Below the pieces are notes generated by a model that was given only the letters and a program-made list of their open reading frames with translations, did no database searches and was not told the DNA's origin. 5,636 nt of DNA from Hyphomicrobiales bacterium (GTDB lineage: Bacteria > Pseudomonadota > Alphaproteobacteria > Rhizobiales > Aestuariivirgaceae): assembly GCA_026987255.1 (NCBI GenBank), contig JALSNA010000016.1, positions 1 to 5,636 of the forward strand. The letters are read 5' to 3'. A program made the position numbers and the translations under genes. Positions 1 through 5,615 of this stretch are shown in pieces. Each line of letters opens with the position of its first letter. The first letter of the stretch is position 1.

Positions 1-9
1 TGACTGGTC

Positions 10-22
10 AGTCGAACGTGAA
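10..22 (+). repeat. Left terminal inverted repeat of the IS
   Basis: AGTCGAACGTGAA exactly matches the reverse complement of 1553-1565. It sits 3 nt beyond the transposase stop, where an IS end is expected. Pairing stops abruptly on both sides. A perfect 13-bp match between two such short end regions is very unlikely by chance. Confidence 0.8.
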
Positions 23-25
23 CAA

Positions 26-1399
26 TTAGCCCTGCGGCGCTGTGGCCATTATTTGGCGGGGTTGGGCAAGGCCGAACAGCCATATCTGGATGAGGCGCAA
101 AAGGAGCTGGGCGATGAAGCGCCGCAGCAGGCGGAAGTTGTAGCCGGCGGCGGCCAGGATGGCGTTGATGGCATCGCCCATCCGGTGTGCCAGGTAGTTG
201 CGGCCCATCCTGTGCTCTGCCTTCAGATGCCCGATGACCGGCTCCACTGCGGCCCTTCGCTTCATCAATCGCTTGATGGCCTTGGTCATGCGTCGCTTCT
301 GGCCATCAACAAAGACCTTGAACTTCCACGGTAGCGGCAGCTTGTGGCCGCGATAGCCGGCATCGGTCAGCACCCGCTGCACCGGCGCCCCCACCAGCTG
401 TTCGATCTTTGGCAACACCGTGCGTAGTGTATGGCCGTCATGGGGTTTGCCTGGCAGCGCCATGGCATGCACCACGAACTGGCCACCCCGTGAGCGCTTG
501 ATGGTGGTGGCCACCGAGACCTTCACCCCAAATTCCCATGGTTTGTGGCTCTTGCCCTTGCCGATGCATTCCACCTCCGGCGCGTGCAGCGCATAGACAT
601 GCCGCCCCTTGCCATCACGAGGCTTCTGTGTGCGCACCCGCTCGGCCTGCCACAGCTCCCTGCGGAAGATGTCTTGCAGCGCCGCATCCCCGGCAATTTG
701 CCGTTCAATGTCGCGGATCACCCGCCCAAGCCACGTCTTCAGCTTGCGCAACTCCCGTCTCGCCCGCTTGAACTGCTTCGCATGGGCGTAGCGTTGCTGC
801 TTGATCAACGCCTTCTTGCCAACCCGAACATAGCTCTGCCGCAGCCTCAACCCGTGCTGCCTCGCCAGCTTCACCAGCCGCTCCCGCGCCCTGTAGGCCA
901 GCTTCGCATCGGTGGGGTGAGCGATGTTCTTCTCCTGCACCGTGGTGTCCACCACCACCTGCGTGAACTCGGAAGGCTTCGCCGCGCCCAGGCGCACCGC
1001 ACACGCCAAGCTCTCCTGCAACAGCGCCTGCATCTTCTCCTCCCCCAGCCGCTGACGCCAGCGCGTCATCGAGGAGCGATCCAGCGGCAGGTCGTGGCGG
1101 AAGAACTCTTCGCCGCAGAAGTATTGGTAATAGGGGTTCTCCACAAAACGGCGGCACACTTCCTCGTCGGAGAGATCATCCATGTACTTGATGATGTGCA
1201 GCCCCGCCATCAGCCGCGTCGGCAAAGGCGGATAGCCCGGCCCGTCCCGATACAGCGCGCCGATCTCTCGCGCCAGAAAATCCCAGTCGATCGACTGCGC
1301 CAGCACAACCAGAGGGTGCTTCATGTCGATGATCTGATCCAGCCGTGCCCGAAACAGATCGTGCTGCCCTGTCTGCACCGGCTCCTTCGGTTTGCTCAT
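26..1399 (-). CDS. IS5-family DDE transposase
   Basis: A 457-residue transposase that would cut and join the element's ends. The ATG at 1399 (protein begins MSKPKEP) was chosen because a strong GGGGAGG ribosome site lies 6 nt upstream; the frame stays open 13 codons further upstream, without such a site. An N-terminal region of about 130 residues resembles the DUF772-type domain of IS5/IS1182-like transposases (GEEFF near 96-100, then a basic WRQRLG helix). The RNase H-like catalytic core supplies D151 (VVVDTTV), D346 (VLTDAGYRG) and E386 (AAVEPVIGHLK). R382, E386 and K393 fit the R-3-E-6-K signature of IS4/IS5-type enzymes. Between the first two acidic residues is a long Arg/Lys-rich insertion (about 165-260), probably helical and DNA-binding. 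No frameshift or internal stop is present. Whether the subgroup is IS5 proper or IS1182-like is uncertain. Confidence 0.93.
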   Translation of the reverse strand: MSKPKEPVQTGQHDLFRARLDQIIDMKHPLVVLAQSIDWDFLAREIGALYRDGPGYPPLPTRLMAGLHIIKYMDDLSDEEVCRRFVENPYYQYFCGEEFFRHDLPLDRSSMTRWRQRLGEEKMQALLQESLACAVRLGAAKPSEFTQVVVDTTVQEKNIAHPTDAKLAYRARERLVKLARQHGLRLRQSYVRVGKKALIKQQRYAHAKQFKRARRELRKLKTWLGRVIRDIERQIAGDAALQDIFRRELWQAERVRTQKPRDGKGRHVYALHAPEVECIGKGKSHKPWEFGVKVSVATTIKRSRGGQFVVHAMALPGKPHDGHTLRTVLPKIEQLVGAPVQRVLTDAGYRGHKLPLPWKFKVFVDGQKRRMTKAIKRLMKRRAAVEPVIGHLKAEHRMGRNYLAHRMGDAINAILAAAGYNFRLLRRFIAQLLLRLIQIWLFGLAQPRQIMATAPQG

Positions 1400-1405
1400 G
1401 ATGTG

Positions 1406-1412
1406 CCTCCCC
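1406..1412 (-). promoter_or_regulatory. Ribosome binding site of the transposase
   Basis: On the minus strand GGGGAGG lies 6 nt before the ATG at 1399. It decides this start over the upstream in-frame ATG at 1438. Confidence 0.75.
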
Positions 1413-1430
1413 GCTTGTCTGCAAGGGAAG

Positions 1431-1457
1431 AGAATCACAACACAACACGCTGGTCAA
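1431..1457 (-). promoter_or_regulatory. Possible transposase promoter (weak)
   Basis: On the minus strand TTGACC (1457-1452) resembles a -35 box. Fifteen nt further is GATTCT (1436-1431), preceded by TGT in the manner of an extended -10. The -10 matches only three of six consensus bases, so this is tentative. The spacer contains tandem CACAA units on the plus strand (1436-1448). The candidate lies between the 1459-1497 hairpin and the ribosome site, where a transposase promoter would be expected. Confidence 0.3.
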
Positions 1458-1458
1458 A

Positions 1459-1497
1459 TTGCAAGGAAATGGCTCCAAAAGGGGCCGTTCCTTGCAA
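1459..1497. repeat. Compound hairpin inside the IS right end
   Basis: TTGCAAGGAA (1459-1468) pairs perfectly with TTCCTTGCAA (1488-1497). Inside it GGCTCC (1471-1476) pairs with GGGGCC (1481-1486) around an AAAA loop, with one G-T pair. The two stems are separated by a small 2-by-1 internal loop. The whole lies in the transposase 5' region, upstream of the candidate promoter. No run of T follows on either strand, so it does not look like a standard intrinsic terminator. It may limit read-through into the transposase from outside or serve as a protein site; that role is inference. Confidence 0.6.
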
Positions 1498-1536
1498 ACA
1501 GCAATACTTGGATGGTGGAAATTTTGTCCTATCCTC

Positions 1537-1560
1537 AACGTGATGGGGATACTTCACGTT
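1537..1560. repeat. Inverted repeat at the IS right tip
   Basis: AACGTGA (1537-1543) pairs with TCACGTT (1554-1560) across a 10-nt spacer. The same AACGTGA forms the inner part of the left terminal repeat (16-22 region). The right end thus carries two oppositely oriented copies and the left end one, which may reflect transposase binding sites. Confidence 0.5.
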
Positions 1561-1565
1561 CGACT
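1553..1565 (-). repeat. Right terminal inverted repeat of the IS
   Basis: TTCACGTTCGACT is the perfect inverted partner of 10-22. It marks the likely junction with the DNA upstream of the glycosyltransferase operon. Its inner half also pairs with AACGTGA at 1537-1543, so this end can fold on itself. Confidence 0.8.
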
Positions 1566-1769
1566 ATGAAAGCTCCACTCATGCCGATATCACATCGGCA
1601 CGGGAGTGTTGCACTTCACGCCGGAATTCACCCACTCGCCTGCCAATCTCCCGGGCGTTGTGAATTATTCGGGTCAATCCCTTTTTCCAAGATTACAGAC
1701 AAGAAAATTAACCCTTTCATGCGATGCATGATGCTTGTGACACTATCATCAATAGCTTGCGAGAGCACC
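1566..1769 (+). other. Leader region upstream of the gtr-like operon
   Basis: These 204 nt separate the IS end from the first operon gene. The stretch from about 1690 to 1760 is visibly richer in A and T than the flanking genes, as expected for a promoter region. TATCAT at 1744-1749 is a good -10 match, but no convincing -35 sits 16-18 nt upstream, so I do not call a promoter. A hairpin lies at 1576-1608. One reading frame stays open through the whole stretch into the gene, but its translation resembles no protein I know. With the IS end so close, part of the native promoter region may have been displaced. Confidence 0.5.
1576..1608. repeat. Hairpin or operator-like inverted repeat in the leader
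   Basis: TGCCGAT (1582-1588) pairs with ATCGGCA (1594-1600) around ATCAC. Outside it CACTC (1576-1580) pairs with GAGTG (1604-1608), leaving a 1-by-3 internal loop, for 12 base pairs in all. No T-run follows. It begins 11 nt beyond the IS right repeat and could be a transcript leader structure or a regulator site. Confidence 0.5.
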
Positions 1770-2768
1770 ATGCAAGATCATAATATCACCTACAGCCTGA
1801 TTATCCCTGTATTCAACGAGCAGGAGGTGCTTCCCCTGCTGGTGGAGCGGCTGAAAAGTCTTGCTGGCAAGCTTGATGGCGCCGCTGAAATCATTTTCGT
1901 CGATGATGGCAGCTCAGATGGCACCTGGGAGCTGTTGAAAGAGTATAGCAGAAACGAAGAGGCTTTCCGCCTGATCCGTTTTTCACGCAACTTCGGCCAT
2001 CAGATCGCCATTACTGCCGGCATGGATGCCGCCTGCGGAGAAGCGGTCATCGTCATGGATGCCGACCTTCAAGATCCGCCGGAGGTGGTATTGCAAATGG
2101 CGCAGAAGTGGCGTGAGGGCTTTGAGATCGTTTATGCCCAGCGTGAGCAGCGCAAGGGCGAAAGCCTGTTCAAGCGCGCCAGCGCGGCCTTGTTCTACCG
2201 TTTCTTGCAGCGCATGACTGATATCGATATTCCCGTCGACACGGGGGACTTCAGACTCATAGGCAGGCGCGCGCTGGAGACCTTCAAGGCGATGCCGGAG
2301 CGCCAGCGTTTCGTGCGCGGCATGTTCGCATGGATGGGGTATCCCCAGGCGGCGGTCAAATTCTGCCGTCCGGCACGAGCTGCAGGGGAAACCAAATATC
2401 CGCTGGCGCGCATGCTCCGCCTGGCGGCCACAGGCATGCTGAGCTTTTCGGACAGGCCTTTGCGCCTTGCCTTGTGGCTGGGCGCGGCGGTCTCCGGCAT
2501 GGCAGTGCTCTATGGCCTTTATGTAATGGCCTTGTGGCTGTTCGATGCTTCCCTGGTGCCAGGCTGGGCATCCATCATGATCGTTACCTCTTTTCTCAGT
2601 GGCGTCAATCTGATGATGCTGGGCATTATCGGCCTGTACATAGGCAGCATTTTCGAGCAGGTGCAGAGCAGGCCTCTCTATGTGGTTCAGGAGCGTGACG
2701 GTTTTGAGAAAAAGCCGCATAATCAGGTCGAGGAATTGCAAAAACGTCTGGAGAAAGCCTATGCCTGA
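1770..2768 (+). CDS. GtrB/DPM1-like polyprenyl-phosphate glycosyltransferase (GT2)
   Basis: A 332-residue family 2 glycosyltransferase that by family moves a sugar from a nucleotide donor to undecaprenyl phosphate at the inner membrane's cytoplasmic face. The GT-A domain (about 8-225) opens with SLIIPVFNE, then has VDDGSSDGT (44-52), SRNFGHQ (72-78) and the metal-binding MDADLQD (96-102). Later family blocks are DTGDFRL (157-163), RFVRGMFAWMG (180-190) and GETKYPL (206-212). Two membrane helices follow (about 233-257 and 268-293), then a short charged tail, as in GtrB proteins. The ATG at 1770 puts this N-terminus at the usual place; only a weak GAGAG precedes it. The frame is open upstream back to 1392 but that part shows no family similarity. 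It is the first gene of a three-gene operon. The sugar cannot be deduced; ArnC-like roles are possible but less favoured next to a GtrA. Confidence 0.92.
   Translation: MQDHNITYSLIIPVFNEQEVLPLLVERLKSLAGKLDGAAEIIFVDDGSSDGTWELLKEYSRNEEAFRLIRFSRNFGHQIAITAGMDAACGEAVIVMDADLQDPPEVVLQMAQKWREGFEIVYAQREQRKGESLFKRASAALFYRFLQRMTDIDIPVDTGDFRLIGRRALETFKAMPERQRFVRGMFAWMGYPQAAVKFCRPARAAGETKYPLARMLRLAATGMLSFSDRPLRLALWLGAAVSGMAVLYGLYVMALWLFDASLVPGWASIMIVTSFLSGVNLMMLGIIGLYIGSIFEQVQSRPLYVVQERDGFEKKPHNQVEELQKRLEKAYA
2750..2753 (+). promoter_or_regulatory. Ribosome binding site of the methyltransferase
   Basis: GGAG followed by AAAG lies 7 nt before the ATG at 2761, inside the end of the glycosyltransferase gene. 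It supports an overlapping, translationally linked start. Confidence 0.7.
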
Positions 2769-3459
2769 CGCATTTGACGGCTACGCCGCAGACTACCGGG
2801 AGCTGGTGGAGGAATCCGTCAGCTTTTCTGGCAAAAAACATGATTTCTTCATGCGTGCCAAGGCGCGTGTCTTTGAAGATCATATCCGTTCCGAATATGG
2901 CGCCGGCGCCTTGGGTGGCCAGTTGAAGGCGCTCGATGTCGGCTGTGGCGTGGGCGCCATGCACCCCTATGTGCGGTCTCTGTTCGGGCATCTTGCCGGG
3001 GTGGATGTTTCCGGCGATTCCATTGCCCGCGCCCGGGCAAGCAAGGCTGGAGCCGATGAATATCTGAAGTATGACGGCGAACGTCTGCCGTTTGCGGAGA
3101 ATGCTTTTGACTTCACCTTCTGCGTTTGCGTCCTGCATCATGTGCCGCCGGCAAACTGGCAAGTCTTTGTCCGGGAAATGACGCGTGTAACGCGGCCGGG
3201 CGGCACGGTGGCGATCGTAGAGCATAATCCCTACAATCCACTGACACGCCTTGCCGTCGCCAGATGTCCCTTTGATCACGACGCGGTTTTGTTGCAACGC
3301 CGCCGTTCGCGTCATTTGCTGCGCGCCGCCGGCATCAAGAGAACAAGGGGCAGGTATTTCCTGTTTGCGCCTTCCGAACACGCCTTGGCGCTGTCCATGG
3401 AAAGGTTACTGGCCGGGGTTCCTCTGGGTGGACAGTATGTGCAATTCGGCATGGTCTAG
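2761..3459 (+). CDS. Class I SAM-dependent methyltransferase
   Basis: A 232-residue soluble Rossmann-fold methyltransferase (Methyltransf_11/25 type). Motif I is LDVGCGVG (58-65), the acidic end of strand 2 is VDVS (81-84), and the motif II/III stretch runs from LPFAENAFDF (109-118) to VLHHVPP (124-130). RVTRPGG (142-148) is the usual turn before strand 5. EHNPYNPLT (154-162) followed by CPFDHDAVLL (169-178) is a block I associate with methyltransferases found beside gtrA-type genes. No signal peptide or membrane segment is visible, so it is cytoplasmic. The start at 2761 overlaps the preceding gene by 8 nt and has a good ribosome site. Lying between gtrB- and gtrA-like genes, it may methylate a sugar nucleotide, the lipid-linked sugar or the final glycan; the substrate is unknown. 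A respiratory quinone-type methyltransferase is a less likely alternative. Confidence 0.88.
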   Translation: MPDAFDGYAADYRELVEESVSFSGKKHDFFMRAKARVFEDHIRSEYGAGALGGQLKALDVGCGVGAMHPYVRSLFGHLAGVDVSGDSIARARASKAGADEYLKYDGERLPFAENAFDFTFCVCVLHHVPPANWQVFVREMTRVTRPGGTVAIVEHNPYNPLTRLAVARCPFDHDAVLLQRRRSRHLLRAAGIKRTRGRYFLFAPSEHALALSMERLLAGVPLGGQYVQFGMV

Positions 3460-3460
3460 A

Positions 3461-3856
3461 ATGTGTCACCTGTCATGTGAAAACGCCGCCGGAAAGGTCT
3501 TGCGTTTCTCCTTTACCGGAGCGGGAGCAACGGCGCTCTATGCGGTCTTGTCGATGCTGCTGCACTGGGTTTGGCATATACCCGCAATGGCTGCGTCGTT
3601 CCTTGCTTATTGCGCTGCTGCGGTGTTTTCATATCTTGGCCACTACCATTTCACCTTCCGGTCGCGCCGCCGTCATGATGCGGCAATTCCGGTTTTCGGC
3701 ATCGTTACCGCACTGGGATACACCATAGCATTGGCCTCTCCCTGGCTGTTCGTTCAACAATTGCACTGGCCCATGTTCACAGCCGTGATCTTCACTTCAC
3801 TGGTGGTTCCGGCGTTGAATTTCCTGCTTCTCAACAGGCTGGTTTTCTGCAGGTGA
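3461..3856 (+). CDS. GtrA-family membrane protein
   Basis: A 131-residue inner membrane protein of the GtrA type (PF04138-like), a family thought to assist movement of polyprenyl-phosphate sugars across the membrane. Four hydrophobic helices are visible at about 14-37, 41-60, 76-99 and 104-126. The two family hallmarks, aromatic/basic clusters after helices 2 and 4, are present as YLGHYHFTFR (58-67) and FLLLNRLVF (121-129). The length is usual for the family. The ATG at 3461 starts 1 nt after the methyltransferase stop. An in-frame ATG at 3437, with GGTGG about 5 nt upstream, would add eight residues and a short overlap and is a real alternative. The last 60 nt overlap the convergent membrane gene on the other strand. 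It is the last gene of the operon. Confidence 0.87.
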   Translation: MCHLSCENAAGKVLRFSFTGAGATALYAVLSMLLHWVWHIPAMAASFLAYCAAAVFSYLGHYHFTFRSRRRHDAAIPVFGIVTALGYTIALASPWLFVQQLHWPMFTAVIFTSLVVPALNFLLLNRLVFCR

Positions 3857-5314
3857 ATGCCTGCGCCTTTGCAAGACGAGGTAACCTGCCAAACGTTCCT
3901 TCTCCCGATAGGGGGCCAGGGCCTGGGCAAAGCGCGGATCGCGCTTCAGATAATCCAGATAACTGAAGGCGAGATGCGCAAAGCCGAGCTTGTAACGGCT
4001 TATATCGACAAGAACAAGCTCTGGTGGTTCCTGTTTCCATCTTGCCAGCAACGCATCCAGTTGATTTCTGGCGATCCGCTTTGTTTCCGGCGTTCTGAAA
4101 CGTATGGCGGCGGGCAAGGCATAAAGACAGCATGCCGGGGCAATCCACTCCGCGCCAGCAGCCAGGACGGCGGAATGTATGATCCGTGGAGAGGTGTTGA
4201 AGGCCGCCACGCGCCCAGGCTGCGGCATGGAGCGCATCAATGCCGTCAGATGATTGATAAGCGCCTCCTGTCCATTGGCGGAGCGCATATCAGGGACATA
4301 TTTACAGGTGTTTTCCGACAACAGCACTCCCCCCAGCAGCAAGGCGGCGATTCTGGCGGGCGCAACGTTCCGGCCAGGCAATGCGACAGCCAGACACGAC
4401 AGTCCGAAAAGCGTTATCGGAAGGCGATGATAAGCCCATCCCTTGCTTTGCAGCATGGCCGCCAGCGCTGCTCCCACGGCCGCCAGGATCAAGGGGGGCA
4501 GAGGCTGGCGTTTCCAATCTCTTGTTCCATTGATCAAAAAGCAGCCCAAAAATACCAGTCCCAGACTGAAAATTATTGTCCGTGCCGCGCTGAAGAATGG
4601 ATTGCCATAGGCGGGATAGACGATCATGGCCTGTGGCGCCACAGTCAGCACATAATCACGCGCCCACAACCATACGGCAGCCGCATAGGCCAGTCCCACG
4701 GCTGCAATGCTCAGGGTTTCCATGCGGATGAGCGAGGACGGGCTTCGGGTTTTCACAAGCCGGTAGGCCTCCAAAAGCAGGGGAATGACCAGGAAATAGG
4801 GCTTCAGGGCAAAGCCGATGCCGGCCATGATGCCAGCGGCAAGGCGAGCAGCCGCGGCCCCTTCATCATTTTTTCCGGAGAGAAGGCTGATGACATATGG
4901 CAGGGTGAGAATTGCCATCAGGTGCTCGCGCTGACCAAAATGATAGGCCGGTGTAATGAGCAGGATGGCCAGCAAAAGCGCCAGTTGCCATGCCCGGATG
5001 GCGGGACGCAGCACATGAATCAGCCAGATGCAGGCAAAAACCAGCAGCAACACCTGAAGCTTGAAAGCAAGAGACGGCGTCAAGCCGGAATTTTGAGCAA
5101 CCAGCGCCGCAGGCAGGGAAAGCCACCAGACAAGTGGCGGGTTGACGTCAACGATATCCCGGCCGAAGACAGCGCCATTCAGCATACGGCCAGCCCCGTA
5201 TAGAATCCAGGAAACATCGTGATTGAGATGGATAGTCAAGGTAATGATGGTGAAATGAGCAAAGGCGAGCATTCCGGTCAATATGGCCGCCCAGGCCCCG
5301 GCGGAGAGCTTCAT
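3797..5314 (-). CDS. Multi-spanning GT-C-like glycosyltransferase (PMT/ArnT-like)
   Basis: A 505-residue integral membrane protein with about ten hydrophobic helices over the first 335 residues and a soluble C-terminal domain (about 340-485). After the first helix comes HDVSWILYGAGRMLNGA (32-48), then GRDIVDVNPPL (51-61). This acidic-residue loop followed by PPL is typical of GT-C transferases that use polyprenyl-phosphate sugars; D33, D53 and D56 are candidate catalytic residues. FGQREHL (126-132), KPYF (171-174) and KGWAYHRLP (291-299) look like further conserved loops. The ATG at 5314 has AGGA 5 nt upstream; an in-frame ATG at 5353 lacks a good site. The polar tail ends inside the gtrA gene. 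In context it could be the periplasmic transferase that uses the sugar loaded by the GtrB-like enzyme. The assignment is to superfamily only, and the acceptor is unknown. Confidence 0.72.
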   Translation of the reverse strand: MKLSAGAWAAILTGMLAFAHFTIITLTIHLNHDVSWILYGAGRMLNGAVFGRDIVDVNPPLVWWLSLPAALVAQNSGLTPSLAFKLQVLLLVFACIWLIHVLRPAIRAWQLALLLAILLITPAYHFGQREHLMAILTLPYVISLLSGKNDEGAAAARLAAGIMAGIGFALKPYFLVIPLLLEAYRLVKTRSPSSLIRMETLSIAAVGLAYAAAVWLWARDYVLTVAPQAMIVYPAYGNPFFSAARTIIFSLGLVFLGCFLINGTRDWKRQPLPPLILAAVGAALAAMLQSKGWAYHRLPITLFGLSCLAVALPGRNVAPARIAALLLGGVLLSENTCKYVPDMRSANGQEALINHLTALMRSMPQPGRVAAFNTSPRIIHSAVLAAGAEWIAPACCLYALPAAIRFRTPETKRIARNQLDALLARWKQEPPELVLVDISRYKLGFAHLAFSYLDYLKRDPRFAQALAPYREKERLAGYLVLQRRRHSPAENQPVEKQEIQRRNHQ

Positions 5315-5319
5315 GCATG

Positions 5320-5324
5320 TCCTG
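5320..5324 (-). promoter_or_regulatory. Ribosome binding site of the GT-C-like gene
   Basis: CAGGA on the minus strand ends 5 nt before the ATG at 5314. It favours this start over the in-frame ATG at 5353. Confidence 0.6.
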
Positions 5325-5491
5325 TCTTGTCTTGCGGTGATCCGAATTGCCATGGTCTTGATACGGCATTCCGGCGGCTAAACAAAGAGCGCATGCAATA
5401 AACCGCAGGCTCCAGCGAAGCCTCCGGGCGAAAGTGTTGCGAAGCGGCGCTCTATGCCCCGCATGGCTCAAGCGTTGCGCGGCCTGCGGCG

Positions 5492-5511
5492 GTGACGTCA
5501 TGACGTGACGT
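5492..5511. promoter_or_regulatory. TGACGT-rich near-palindrome, operator candidate
   Basis: ACGTCATGACGT (5495-5506) is a perfect 12-bp palindrome. With one mismatched pair the symmetry extends to 18 bp (5492-5509). A third TGACGT follows at 5506-5511 region, giving three TGACG units within 19 nt. It sits in a divergent promoter region, where a dimeric regulator might bind. No regulator is identified. Confidence 0.4.
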
Positions 5512-5615
5512 TTGCCTTTCCTGGCGCTGATCATGACCTCAGGCCATTTTGGAAATTGCATCATCTTGACGGGGGTGACCCCGCTTTGATCGAGAGCGTT
5601 GCGGGGGAATCTGCC

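Larger units (their letters stand above)
10..1565 (-). mobile_element. IS5-family-like insertion sequence, apparently complete
   Basis: A single full-length transposase gene is bounded by a perfect 13-bp inverted repeat, AGTCGAACGTGAA at 10-22 and its reverse complement at 1553-1565. The left repeat ends 3 nt before the transposase stop codon. The right repeat lies about 150 nt upstream of the start, so the element would be about 1556 bp. The family assignment rests on the transposase (DDE triad and R-3-E-6-K signature), not on a database match. No direct target duplication is visible: the outer flanks read TGACTGGTC on the left, where only 9 nt are available, and ATGAAAGCT on the right. The exact ends could therefore be off by a few bases, or the flanks may have been rearranged after insertion. 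The element looks potentially active because the transposase is intact. Confidence 0.8.
5315..5615. other. Divergent intergenic region
   Basis: These 301 nt lie between the GT-C-like gene (reading left) and a possible gene start at 5616 (reading right). Both 5' ends and their promoters should be here. On the minus strand TTGTTT and TATCAA, 16 nt apart near 5380-5353, are a weak promoter candidate. On the plus strand TTGACG (5566-5571) could be a -35, without a convincing -10. A short inverted repeat AGGCT/AGCCT occurs at 5407-5423, GGGGT-G-ACCCC at 5572-5582, and a TGACGT cluster at 5492-5511. The minus-strand frame from 5564 is open but overlaps the GT-C gene heavily and looks non-coding. 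Confidence 0.5.

Noticed and set aside
4..1456. CTGGTCA direct repeat (4-10 and 1450-1456) as a target site duplication
   Set aside because: The sequences just inside these copies do not form inverted repeats, and the second copy lies inside the IS as defined by the 13-bp ends. A 7-bp match here can be chance.
545..1543. 332-codon plus-strand open frame across the IS
   Set aside because: It is antisense to the transposase, with a low-complexity Leu/Arg/Gln/Pro translation. The transposase strand has the catalytic motifs.
1392..1769. Upstream in-frame extension of the gtrB-like gene
   Set aside because: The frame is open for 126 codons, but it crosses the IS end and the leader, and its translation has no similarity to the family. 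The ATG at 1770 gives a normal GtrB N-terminus.
2680..2760. Longer start for the methyltransferase
   Set aside because: It would overlap the glycosyltransferase by 89 nt, and the ATG at 2761 has a good ribosome site and gives the expected N-terminus.
3251..3460. 70-residue N-terminal extension of the GtrA-like protein
   Set aside because: It lies inside the methyltransferase in another frame and would place a Cys/Pro-rich stretch before helix 1, unlike the family. Only the short form from 3437 remains an alternative.
3849..3864. GCAGG/CCTGC inverted repeat around the gtrA stop codon, as a terminator
   Set aside because: The stem is only 5 bp with no T-run after it, so it does not support an intrinsic terminator.
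3857..5203. 448-codon plus-strand open frame starting right after gtrA
   Set aside because: It is wholly antisense to the GT-C-like gene. Its translation is rich in Gln, Gly and Arg with no domain or hydrophobic pattern, as expected of a shadow frame in GC-rich DNA.
5148..5564. 138-codon minus-strand open frame upstream of the GT-C-like gene
   Set aside because: It overlaps the GT-C N-terminus by 167 nt in another frame, has no recognisable domain and no good ribosome site.
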